A stretch of DNA of 64,000 nucleotides. It comes from Pseudomonas sp. BSw22131. Its GTDB lineage: Bacteria; Pseudomonadota; Gammaproteobacteria; Pseudomonadales; Pseudomonadaceae. The position numbers and the translations under genes were made by a program. Below the pieces are notes generated by a model. The model saw nothing but the letters and a program-made list of their open reading frames with translations, ran no database searches and had not been told where the DNA came from. Each line of letters starts with the position of its first letter. Within the stretch, counting starts at the first letter, position 1. The stretch is taken from contig NZ_CP113949.1 of NCBI RefSeq assembly GCF_026810445.1, positions 1,860,001-1,924,000 of the forward strand, in the 5' to 3' direction. Positions 40,785-49,376 of this stretch are shown piece after piece.

Positions 40785-41560
40785 TCTACTTCAACGCTCC
40801 CTCTGCTTATAGCTACCAGAATCCGTCCCCCTTACCACTACCAGCAATAGTGAAGCCCGCACAGAATTGGCCGAAGGGTCTTTTACGTCTCCGCATGCCG
40901 CTGGTTATGCGTAGGAAGGCCGTGTGCCCGATGTCAGCTTCGACGGCTCGGAAATGCTCCCAAAGCCTGCGCCGGCAGGCCGGGACGAGTGCCCGAATCA
41001 AGTTGCTGCTTTCGAGTGAACCCCCTCGCATGGACTCTCCGTCGATCTACATGCTGGCTTTCTACTGGGCGCCAACAGTGCTGTTCACGTTCTGTTGAGA
41101 GGCTAATACAGTTTGAACTGTTGCACGATTTTCAATAAACGCTCGGCGTCTCCGCCGCTTTCACGCCCACGGCTAGCCTCCAGCTTCAGAGGATCCTGCG
41201 CTTTTCCTGTACAGCAAAAGCCTTGTCTCGCGTCGATAGGATCCAAAATCCTGTACAAAACAAAAAAATGTACAATTTTTTAAAGTTTATGGCGTCCGCC
41301 GCCGATGATGAATCCGAAACGTAAAATCCTTATCCAGGACTGCCCTGGCATGGCTTGAGTCTGATTCCGAGTCGATGTTCGCCGTGCGCGTACAGTCTTT
41401 CTGATTCAGCCCGCAACACACGTTTCGTTTAGATGGGGAAGTTGGAACCGACCCTGAACCTCGCCTTGGATGACGACACCTGACCCTTGAAGGCAACCGT
41501 GGTTGCCGAAACGACTATGTGCCTAGCGGATTGATGACGTGACGGCATTTGAGGCTGAAG
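40785..41560. other. Gene-poor stretch behind tRNA-Arg
   Basis: About 775 bases with no supported gene. It holds a minus-strand coding-like fragment ending at 41103 (…GGDAERLLKIVQQFKLY), two AGGATCC...CCTGTACA direct repeats (41190-41258), an AT-rich patch at 41255-41285, and a degraded match to the tRNA 3' half at 41434-41456. Composition is lower in GC than the flanks. Confidence 0.55.
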
Positions 41561-43495
41561 ATGGCAGTAGCAGCGAGATTTTTAGAAAATATTAAAGTTT
41601 CCCGAAAGCTTGGGATCGGCTTTGGCACACTGTTGTTAGCAGTGCTGGCCGTGGCTTTCATCGGTTACACGAGCAACAACATACTTGTTGACCGCCTGGA
41701 CACCACTCGGTTGATCGGTAAGCTCAACGATGCTGCGCAGGACATGCGTCTTTCAGAGAAGCAGTACGAAGCAGCTGCGGACCAGAACGCACTCGAGACC
41801 TACCGCACGCAGCTCAATGCATTGCAAAGCCTCATATCCAAGGCACTGATTACGCTGAAAAGTGAAGAAAATCAGCAAGCGCTTCAGCAGCTTCAAGCCA
41901 GCATTGCTTCCTATGACCAAAAGGTCAGTCGTCTCGTCGAAACCGACAAGTCCACCAGCGGTGCGCTGAAGCCGTTGGGGGCTTTGTCCGATAAATTCGT
42001 CGATACGTTCCTTCGACTGCTTGAAGCCAGCACCGCCAGCGCCCAGGAGGAACCCAGCCGTGAGCACGTGACCGAGCTGCGGACGGTGGCCGACTTGCGC
42101 AACGGCATGACTATGTTTCGCCTCGTATTGCGTCGATACATAGCCGTTCCAGACGCGGTAAATAAAAAGTTGCTGATGGACACGACCGACACCTTCCTCA
42201 TTAACATCACCAACGCCCGTACCAGTTTGCCGGCCCAACTCTCCAGCCAGTTGGAAGAAGCGTATGCCGGCATGCGCCAGTATCGCGACGTGCTTATTAA
42301 GGTTTCTGCTCTTTTCGAGCAAAAACAGAGCATGCGTCAGCAAGTCGATCAGGAAAGCGATGTCATGGATAAAATCATGACCGGCTTGATGGACACCCAG
42401 CAACGCCTGGCGCGCGCCGATCAGCATGATGCCTTTATTCAGGTGGCGATCTTGACCCTGGTCGCGTTGTTGGTGGGGCTGTTTGCATCAGTCGTGATCT
42501 CTCGTCAGATCACTTCACCGCTTACGGTCACGGTCGCGTTGGCTCGCCGTATCGCCAAAGGTGACCTCACGATTCAGGCCAGGTCGACGCGGCGCGACGA
42601 ATTGGGCGATCTTCAAAATGCCATGGAAGAAATGGCGCAAAACCTCAATACGCTGGTGCAAGGCGTTGGCGTGGGTGTCACGAAGATTTCGATGTCTGCA
42701 GAAAAACTCTCAGCCATGAGTGAGCAGGCCAGTGCAGGTGTTCGTCAACAGAAAGTCGAGGTGGATCAGGTGGCCACAGCCATGCATGAAATGGCCTCCA
42801 CCGTTCAGGAAGTAGCGCGTAACACGACCGACGCTTCTGCTGCGGCAACCCTGGCTGAAGAGCAGGCGCGTCATGGAGGCGCAGTGGTCAAGCAGGCGAC
42901 AATGCAGATTACCGAGCTTTCTCAGGCAATCGAAGAGTTGGGCGGCGCCATGAACGTGCTGACGCAGGACAGTGACCAGATCGGAAAAGTCATTGACGTG
43001 ATCAAGGCGGTTGCCGAACAGACCAACCTGCTGGCTCTGAACGCGGCCATCGAAGCCGCACGTGCGGGTGAACAAGGCCGCGGGTTTGCGGTAGTGGCAG
43101 ACGAAGTACGCTCACTTGCCCAGCGCACACAAGACTCCACCAAGGAAATAGAAACGTTGATCCTTGCCTTGCAGCAAGGTACGCAAGCTGCGGCAACGTT
43201 AATGGTGTCCAGCCGCGAGCGCACGTTGAGTACCGTCGAGCTGGCACAAAATGCCGAGAAGGCAATCATCCAGATCAACCAGTCCATCGGCACAATTCAA
43301 GAGATGAGCCTGCAGATATCCGCAGCCGCCGAGCAACAAAGTGCGGTGGCCGAAGAAATCAATCGCAGCATTTTGAGTGTTCGTGATGTGGCGGATCAGT
43401 CGGCGATAGCAAGCGAAGAGAGCGCCTTGGCGACAGTTGAACTGGCGTCCCTGGGCCACGACCTGCAAAAAATGACCTCGCACTTCAAGACGTAA
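41561..43495 (+). CDS. Methyl-accepting chemotaxis protein, helical-bimodular sensor type
   Basis: 644 residues from ATG at 41561. TM1 about 20-40; a periplasmic all-helical domain of about 250 residues, like the HBM domain of P. putida McpS/McpQ (which sense TCA-cycle acids); TM2 about 294-313; HAMP about 316-368; then the signalling domain with the highly conserved tip [20 protein letters not shown] (about 485-504). No C-terminal CheR-docking pentapeptide; it ends KMTSHFKT. Ligand unknown. Confidence 0.9.
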   Translation: MAVAARFLENIKVSRKLGIGFGTLLLAVLAVAFIGYTSNNILVDRLDTTRLIGKLNDAAQDMRLSEKQYEAAADQNALETYRTQLNALQSLISKALITLKSEENQQALQQLQASIASYDQKVSRLVETDKSTSGALKPLGALSDKFVDTFLRLLEASTASAQEEPSREHVTELRTVADLRNGMTMFRLVLRRYIAVPDAVNKKLLMDTTDTFLINITNARTSLPAQLSSQLEEAYAGMRQYRDVLIKVSALFEQKQSMRQQVDQESDVMDKIMTGLMDTQQRLARADQHDAFIQVAILTLVALLVGLFASVVISRQITSPLTVTVALARRIAKGDLTIQARSTRRDELGDLQNAMEEMAQNLNTLVQGVGVGVTKISMSAEKLSAMSEQASAGVRQQKVEVDQVATAMHEMASTVQEVARNTTDASAAATLAEEQARHGGAVVKQATMQITELSQAIEELGGAMNVLTQDSDQIGKVIDVIKAVAEQTNLLALNAAIEAARAGEQGRGFAVVADEVRSLAQRTQDSTKEIETLILALQQGTQAAATLMVSSRERTLSTVELAQNAEKAIIQINQSIGTIQEMSLQISAAAEQQSAVAEEINRSILSVRDVADQSAIASEESALATVELASLGHDLQKMTSHFKT

Positions 43496-43781
43496 ACCCA
43501 GGCGCCTTCAATTCGCTGTGCGTGGTACTTGCGGTGAGTCAGCCAAAGCACCGCAAGGCCGGTCGAAATTGAGACGCCTGCCAGTACGGCCTTGAAGCTG
43601 TAAGCTGAAGTCAAACCGTACACGTGCTGCCAAGTCATCTGGGCAGCACATCTCGCTGCCCAGGTCGACTTCATGGGGCTTTATGCTTAGGGACTATTAG
43701 CCAATATTTGCAACTAACCGGTATTTGCAGCCGACAATCCAAAGCCCTGCTCTAACCCACGCCATCTCCTACTGGACGCGC

Positions 43782-44246
43782 CTACTGCGCTGCAAATTCC
43801 GCCACCACCGTTTCCTCACCAGACTTCGTCAGCCCGACGACCTTAAACGCGCTGCGACGGGTGCCCGACTCCATACCCGGTGAACCCATTGGCATACCCG
43901 GTGCCGCCACACCGATCAGATCAGCGCGCTTCGTCAGCTCGGAAATCTGCTCCACAGGCACGTGGCCTTCTATGAACTTCCCGTTCAGTACACCCGTGTG
44001 GCAGGAGCCCAGTTGGGCCGGGACGCCCAGCTTTTCCTTCACGGCGCTCATGTTGTCTTCTTTGTGATCGATTACGGTGTAGCCGTTGTCTTTCAAATAC
44101 GCCATCCACTTGCTGCAGCAGCCGCAATTGGGGTCGCGATAGACGTCGATGGATTTCGGATCTGCAGCCTGCGCCAGCGTTGCAAAGCCCAGGACTGCGG
44201 CCACTGCCAGGGTTTGACGGGCTTTCTTGACGGAGAGGGTTGTCAT
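43782..44246 (-). CDS. Exported DUF411 metal-binding protein
   Basis: 154 residues from ATG at 44246: signal region SVKKARQTLAVAAVLGFATL ending AQA, then DVYRDPNCGCCSKWMAYLKD with the CGCC metal motif and a Cys/Met-rich stretch (GMPMGSPGMESG). DUF411 proteins accompany copper resistance genes and probably handle copper in the periplasm. The longer in-frame start at 44375 lacks a signal peptide and Shine-Dalgarno. Monocistronic here. Confidence 0.88.
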   Translation of the reverse strand: MTTLSVKKARQTLAVAAVLGFATLAQAADPKSIDVYRDPNCGCCSKWMAYLKDNGYTVIDHKEDNMSAVKEKLGVPAQLGSCHTGVLNGKFIEGHVPVEQISELTKRADLIGVAAPGMPMGSPGMESGTRRSAFKVVGLTKSGEETVVAEFAAQ

Positions 44247-44502
44247 TGGAAACGGGACTCTTGGTGAATGAGTGAACGTCGGCCGGACAGCCAGGTTTCG
44301 ACTCTCTCGAAAAGCCGAACCCGATTGCAAACCAAATGTGTAACAAGATGAGCCGGCGTCAATTCGTGCTGCCAAGAAGCGTTTTCTTCTCCTCTAAAGC
44401 TTTACCCTCGATCCGCCGATAACCCTGACAAGCCGCTACTGCGTGGGCATGTCTTACGTGGGCAAGGTGGCATTTTTTTATTTTGCCGTGACAGGAATCT
44501 CG

Positions 44503-46107
44503 ATGCTGGCGTGGAACCAAAGAAGCTTTCTTATCGTCGACGATTTCTCCGATTTTCGTAGCTCGGTCAGGTCAATGCTGCGCGAGCTGGGTGTCAAGGA
44601 AGTTGATACCGCTGACTCTGGCGAGCAGGCGCTGCGCATGTGCTCGCAAAAGCGCTACGACTTTATCCTCAACGACTTCAACCTCGGCGATGGCAAGAAG
44701 AACGGTCAGCAGGTTCTTGAAGATTTGATGACGGACCGGCTGATCAGCCACGAAAGCGTGTTCGTCATGGTCACCGCCGAAAACAGTCAGGCGATGGTCA
44801 TGAGCGCGCTGGAGTGGGAGCCGGACGCTTACCTCACCAAGCCGTTCAACCGTGCGGGGCTGGCTCAGCGGCTGGAGAAAATCGTCCAGCGCAAAGACTT
44901 GTTGAAACCGATCCTGCAAGCGCTGGATCGCGGCAAACCAGCCGAAGTGCTGGCGGCCTGCACCCAACTCACGCAGAAGGATCCCCGTTTTGCGCCGCTG
45001 TGCCTGCGTTTCAAGGCTGATGCGTTGCGTGACCTTAATCAGTACGAGCCCCTGGAAGCGTTTCTAAAGGCCATCCTCACGGATCGTCCACAGCCGTGGG
45101 CGTACGTCGCGCTGGGCAAACTGCTGTACAAGCGCGGCCGTCATCCTGAGGCGAAGGTCATCTACGAGCAGGCCATCAAAGCGTTTCCGATGATGCCGGT
45201 GCTCTACGACGGCATGGCGGACGTGCTGGTTGCCGTCGGCGACGTCAAGGCGGCTCAGGGTGTGCTGGAAGAGGCCGTGCGTTTATCGCCGTTCGCCGTG
45301 CGTCGCCAGCGCTTGCTGGGCAAACTGGCGCTGGCCAACGAAGATTTCGACAGCGCGTCCAAGGCCTACCGGCTAGCCGTCGCGCAAGGGCAGTTCTCGC
45401 GTTTCAAAGACCCGGAAAGCAACCTGGGTCTCGCCCAGTCGCTGATCAGCAAAGGTGGGGAGCGCGGACTGGACGCCAGAGCGCGCGTGGAGATCAACCA
45501 GACGCTCACCGAAGTCGCCAGAGAACACGCCAAGGACAGCGGATTGCAGGTGCGTGCGCGACTGATGAAAGCCACCAGCGTCAAGGCGTCCGATCCTGAG
45601 CTGGCCGAAAAACTCATTGAACAGGCGGTGGCCAGGCTTGAGGGCATGGACCAGTTTTTAAGCGCAGATGCCGCGCTGGCGGTCGCCTCGCAACTGAAAC
45701 AATTGGGCCAGGAAGACGTCGGCGCCGGCATTTTGAAAAGCTGCGCTGAAATCTACGGCGATGACCCGGCAGTGATGAAAAACATTGCGGCGCAGACAGA
45801 CGATCCGGAGATTCTGGGCATCGGCAAAGCCGCCACCGATCTCAACGCTCAGGGCATCCGCAGCTACCGTGCGGGCAATCTGGGTGAAGCGCAGGATCTG
45901 TTCCGGCGCGCACTGGCGTTGCAGCCAAGAAACATCAGCATTGCCTTGAACATGGCGCAGTCGCTGCTGCACATCGGCGTGCAGAATCTCGACGCTGCGG
46001 CGCTTCAGGAATGTCAGTCCAGCCTGAAAATGGTCGGCAAGATGCCCGAAACCGATGCGCGCTACGAGCGCTATCAAAAGCTGCGCAACAAGGCATTCGG
46101 CGTATGA
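44503..46107 (+). CDS. Response regulator with C-terminal TPR repeats
   Basis: 534 residues from ATG at 44503 (aggaat upstream). The receiver domain (about 8-125) has the acidic pair in FLIVDDFSDF, phospho-acceptor D58 in FILNDFNL, T in VTAEN and K in YLTKPF. From about 150 the rest is helical with TPR motifs (PWAYVALGKLLYKRGRHPEA, ALALQPRNISIALNMAQSLL). No DNA-binding output, so it presumably acts by protein contact. Overlaps the next gene by four bases, so the two form a pair. An earlier in-frame start lacks a binding site. Confidence 0.88.
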   Translation: MLAWNQRSFLIVDDFSDFRSSVRSMLRELGVKEVDTADSGEQALRMCSQKRYDFILNDFNLGDGKKNGQQVLEDLMTDRLISHESVFVMVTAENSQAMVMSALEWEPDAYLTKPFNRAGLAQRLEKIVQRKDLLKPILQALDRGKPAEVLAACTQLTQKDPRFAPLCLRFKADALRDLNQYEPLEAFLKAILTDRPQPWAYVALGKLLYKRGRHPEAKVIYEQAIKAFPMMPVLYDGMADVLVAVGDVKAAQGVLEEAVRLSPFAVRRQRLLGKLALANEDFDSASKAYRLAVAQGQFSRFKDPESNLGLAQSLISKGGERGLDARARVEINQTLTEVAREHAKDSGLQVRARLMKATSVKASDPELAEKLIEQAVARLEGMDQFLSADAALAVASQLKQLGQEDVGAGILKSCAEIYGDDPAVMKNIAAQTDDPEILGIGKAATDLNAQGIRSYRAGNLGEAQDLFRRALALQPRNISIALNMAQSLLHIGVQNLDAAALQECQSSLKMVGKMPETDARYERYQKLRNKAFGV

Positions 46108-46796
46108 CGGATCGCGACCTGGGGCTGAATTTCTCGATGGTGATCGCCTCCACCGTGCACGACATGAAAAACTCCCTGGCGAGCCTCACCCATGCTCACG
46201 CGCAACTGCAGGCGCAACTGCCCCCACACCTCAAGGCGGCGCCGGAGCAGGGCGTGATCAACTATGAGTTTGCGCACCTCAACAGCATGCTGGTGCAGTT
46301 GCTGGGGCTCTACAAACTGGGCGTCAACCAGTTGCCGCTGCGCCCTGATTACCATGAGCTGGATGACTTTCTCGAAGCGCAACTGGCGCTTCACGAGGAG
46401 GTGCTGAACAGTCGCGGCATCGTCGCCCGCTATGAGGTTGACGACTTTGCACTGCCCGGGTTTTTTGATCGCGAACTGATCGGGTCTGTGGTGTCGAACG
46501 TTGTCGTCAACGCCACCCGCTACGCCCGAGAGCGGATATTCATCAGCGCCAGGCAGGTCAGCGAGCAACTGGTAATCACGGTCAGCGATGACGGGCCGGG
46601 GTTCCCGCTGCACATGATCGAGCAACAAAGTGACTACGTGATGGGCATTAACCAAACCAGTGGCAGCACCGGTTTGGGCCTGTACTTCGCCGCGCACATC
46701 GCCGAGCAACATCAACGCCACGGCGTCAAAGGGCGAATCGAGATCAGCAACGGCGGTGAGCTGGGTGGCGGCACGTTCAGTATTTTCCTGCCTTAG
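46104..46796 (+). CDS. Soluble sensor histidine kinase lacking a sensor domain
   Basis: 230 residues from ATG at 46104. H-box STVHDMKNSLASLTHAHAQ (H19), N-box SNVVVNATRYA, G1 DDGPGFP and G2 GSTGLGLYFA, then the end of the ATPase domain. No membrane helix, PAS or GAF domain, so it must sense through a partner. Translationally coupled to the TPR response regulator, its probable substrate. Confidence 0.9.
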   Translation: MTDRDLGLNFSMVIASTVHDMKNSLASLTHAHAQLQAQLPPHLKAAPEQGVINYEFAHLNSMLVQLLGLYKLGVNQLPLRPDYHELDDFLEAQLALHEEVLNSRGIVARYEVDDFALPGFFDRELIGSVVSNVVVNATRYARERIFISARQVSEQLVITVSDDGPGFPLHMIEQQSDYVMGINQTSGSTGLGLYFAAHIAEQHQRHGVKGRIEISNGGELGGGTFSIFLP

Positions 46797-46844
46797 GCGA
46801 CGCAGGCTTTCAGTTGCGCTGAATGCGTTGCATCCAACCTCGCC

Positions 46845-48044
46845 TCAAACGCGCTCAAAAATAACCGCGATGCCCTGACCGCCGCCGATGCACATGGTCA
46901 CCAACGCGTAGCGACCTTGAATCCGATGCAGCTCGTGGATCGCCTTGGTGGCGATGATCGCACCGGTTGCGCCCACCGGATGTCCCAAGGAAATACCCGA
47001 ACCGTTGGGGTTCACCTTGGCCGGGTCCAGCCCCAGTTCGCGGGCGACTGCGCACGCTTGCGCGGCGAAGGCTTCGTTGGATTCGATGACGTCCAGATCC
47101 GCAACGGTCAGGCCCGCGCGCTCCAGGACTTTGCGGCTGGCCGGGATCGGGCCAAGGCCCATCATCGCCGGGTCAACGCCTGCGTGGGCGTACGCCACCA
47201 GTCGCGCCATGGGTTTGAGACCGTGCTCGCGCACCATCTTGCCGCTGGCCATGACCAGCGCTGCGGCGCCATCGTTGAGTCCTGAAGCATTGCCTGCGGT
47301 GACAGTGCCGTCTTTTTTGAACGCAGTTTTCATCTTCGCCAGTTGCTCGGCAGTGACATCGCTGCGCACGTGCTCGTCCACCGAAAAGCTGACCGGTCCT
47401 TTGCGTGTGGGCACCTCAATCGGCACGATCTGGCTGTCGAAGCGGCCTTCGGCGATGGCTTGCGTGGCGCGTTGCTGGCTGGTCAGGGCGAGGGCGTCCT
47501 GATCGGCGCGAGTGATGCCGTAATGTTCGGCAATGTTCTCGGCGGTGATACCCATGTGGATGTTGGCGAACGGGTCATGCAGTGCGCCGAGCATGTAGTC
47601 GAGCGCCTGGATGTTGCCCATTCGTGCACCCCATCGGGCCTGCGGCATGATGTAGGCGCCACGGCTCATGGATTCTGCACCGCCCGCCAACACCGCTTTT
47701 GCATCCCCCAGCATCACCGATTGCGCAGCGGATACGATGGCCTGCAGGCCGGAGCCGCACAGGCGGTTGACGTTGAACGCCGGGGTTTCGTGGGTCAGGC
47801 CTGCTTCAAGGGCGATGACGCGGGACAGATAGGCGTCGCGCACTTCGGTGGGAATGACATGGCCCATGACCACATGACCGATGTGCTCGGCCCCCAGACC
47901 TGACTGAGCCAGTGCGGCCCGACTGACCTGCGTGCCCAGCTCGATGGGGGAGACGTCCTTGAGCGAGCCGCCGAAACCGCCGATGGCGGTGCGCAGTGCG
48001 CTGAGGACGAAGACATCATTGTTCTGGGTATCAGTAGCGGGCAT
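46845..48044 (-). CDS. Acetyl-CoA acetyltransferase (thiolase)
   Basis: 399 residues from ATG at 48044. Active-site residues: nucleophile C96 in NRLCGSGLQ, H355 in SLGHPVGATGA, and C385 in CIGGGQG, all intact. Biosynthetic or beta-ketothiolase (AtoB/PhaA/BktB type); chain-length preference unknown. Divergent from an AraC regulator that may control it. Two earlier starts exist. Confidence 0.92.
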   Translation of the reverse strand: MPATDTQNNDVFVLSALRTAIGGFGGSLKDVSPIELGTQVSRAALAQSGLGAEHIGHVVMGHVIPTEVRDAYLSRVIALEAGLTHETPAFNVNRLCGSGLQAIVSAAQSVMLGDAKAVLAGGAESMSRGAYIMPQARWGARMGNIQALDYMLGALHDPFANIHMGITAENIAEHYGITRADQDALALTSQQRATQAIAEGRFDSQIVPIEVPTRKGPVSFSVDEHVRSDVTAEQLAKMKTAFKKDGTVTAGNASGLNDGAAALVMASGKMVREHGLKPMARLVAYAHAGVDPAMMGLGPIPASRKVLERAGLTVADLDVIESNEAFAAQACAVARELGLDPAKVNPNGSGISLGHPVGATGAIIATKAIHELHRIQGRYALVTMCIGGGQGIAVIFERV

Positions 48045-48231
48045 GTCGACTCCAGCGTGCATGAAATGAGTGTGTTCGAGCGGTCGTCATCTGAAAACGC
48101 GACCGTGATGGCGGGCAAGTCTAGATCGCGTCGCAGAGAGCGGCCTATGCCAAAACTGTCCAGATCGGCTGGCGTTCTTTACCATGGCCCAGCGCGAAGT
48201 ACGCAGCCCTTCCGTCCATAAGGCCTCATCT

Positions 48232-48305
48232 GTGGGAGCGAATTCATTCGCGTGGCATTTCTGATGATTCAACCCGCAAGACGCTTCGCCAACACGTTGA
48301 CCATC
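48232..48305. repeat. REP-like pair, degenerate
   Basis: tgtgggagcgaattcattcg (48232-48251), with a weak inverted partner cttcgccaacacgttgacc near 48285-48303, just before the AraC gene. Confidence 0.55.
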
Positions 48306-48326
48306 ACACAACCATGAGAAGGCGGT

Positions 48327-49346
48327 ATGCGGGAAAAGGACTCGGTGTCGATCTACTTTGTGCAACTGATCGTGCATGCACTGCGCGATGAACCGCTGCG
48401 CCTGCAATCGGTTCTGGAGGCGGCTGACATCGACATGGCGCTGCTCGACGATCCCACTGCACGGGTTTCAGCTTCCGCGTTTGCGGCGTTGTGGCTGATC
48501 CAGATCAAGGAACTCGACGACGAGTTCTTTGCGCTGGACTCCCACGGCATGCCTCTGGGCAGCTTTGCCCTGATTTGCCGCTCGCTGATCCAGGAACCCA
48601 ATCTGGAAAAAGCCCTGCGCCAATGCATGGCCAACTTTGCTCTGTTCCTTCGGGATTTTCGCGGCAGCCTTGTGGTGCGCGGCGCACGCGCGGTCATTGC
48701 GGTGGACACCCAAGCGGTCGATCCAGTCAAACGGCGTTTCGGCGAAGAGACGTTCTTACTGCTGATGATCAGTCTGTTGTGCTGGCTCGGCGGGCGTCGT
48801 ATCAGCATCGACCGGGCGCAGTTTTGCCACCAGCGCGAGCGCCTGAGCGACGATGCATTGCTCTGGGGGTTCAATCTGACGTTCGCTGCAGCCACCACCG
48901 AAATCGAGTTCTCCAGCCATTACCTGCGGTTGCCCGTGGTGCAATCCCTGCCTTCGCTAAAAACCTTTCTTCGCACCGCGCCGCAGTGGCTGGTGATCCG
49001 TTTTCGCAACCAGCGCGGGCTGGCGGCGCAGGTGTATCAGCGCCTGCGCGCGAGTCAGTACGGACATTGGCCCACGCTGTTGGAAATGGCCGACGAATTA
49101 AAGCTCAGTCCGACCACGTTTCGTCGGCGGCTCGAGCGCGAAGGTTGCGCGTTTCAAGGGATCAAGGATGACGTACGACGCGGTATCGCCCAACAGAAGC
49201 TGCGCGAAACCGACATGAGCGTGGTCGAGATCGCATCGCTGGTAGGGTTTCAGGAGCCCAGTGCGTTCCACCGGGCATTCAAGAAATGGACAGGGGAAAG
49301 TCCGGGGCATTTCCGGACGGCCGTGTCGTCCGGACCCAAAGGCTAA
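48327..49346 (+). CDS. AraC-family regulator
   Basis: 339 residues. N-terminal AraC arabinose_bd-type domain (DUF of the OruR/ArgR-like group; EEDS-like stretch VLEAADIDMALLDDPTARVS) and C-terminal AraC helix-turn-helices (TLLEMADELKLSPTTFRRRL and SVVEIASLVGFQEPSAFHRA). Divergent from the thiolase, which it may regulate; ligand unknown. Confidence 0.85.
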   Translation: MREKDSVSIYFVQLIVHALRDEPLRLQSVLEAADIDMALLDDPTARVSASAFAALWLIQIKELDDEFFALDSHGMPLGSFALICRSLIQEPNLEKALRQCMANFALFLRDFRGSLVVRGARAVIAVDTQAVDPVKRRFGEETFLLLMISLLCWLGGRRISIDRAQFCHQRERLSDDALLWGFNLTFAAATTEIEFSSHYLRLPVVQSLPSLKTFLRTAPQWLVIRFRNQRGLAAQVYQRLRASQYGHWPTLLEMADELKLSPTTFRRRLEREGCAFQGIKDDVRRGIAQQKLRETDMSVVEIASLVGFQEPSAFHRAFKKWTGESPGHFRTAVSSGPKG

Positions 49347-49376
49347 ACGCCAGCCCCGCAATCGGGGGCCATCGGG

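Noticed and set aside
43396..43674. 92-codon frame antisense to the end of the chemotaxis gene, with a hydrophobic stretch
   Set aside because: Half of it lies inside a certain gene, and no start signal supports it; it might be a membrane-protein remnant but cannot be shown.
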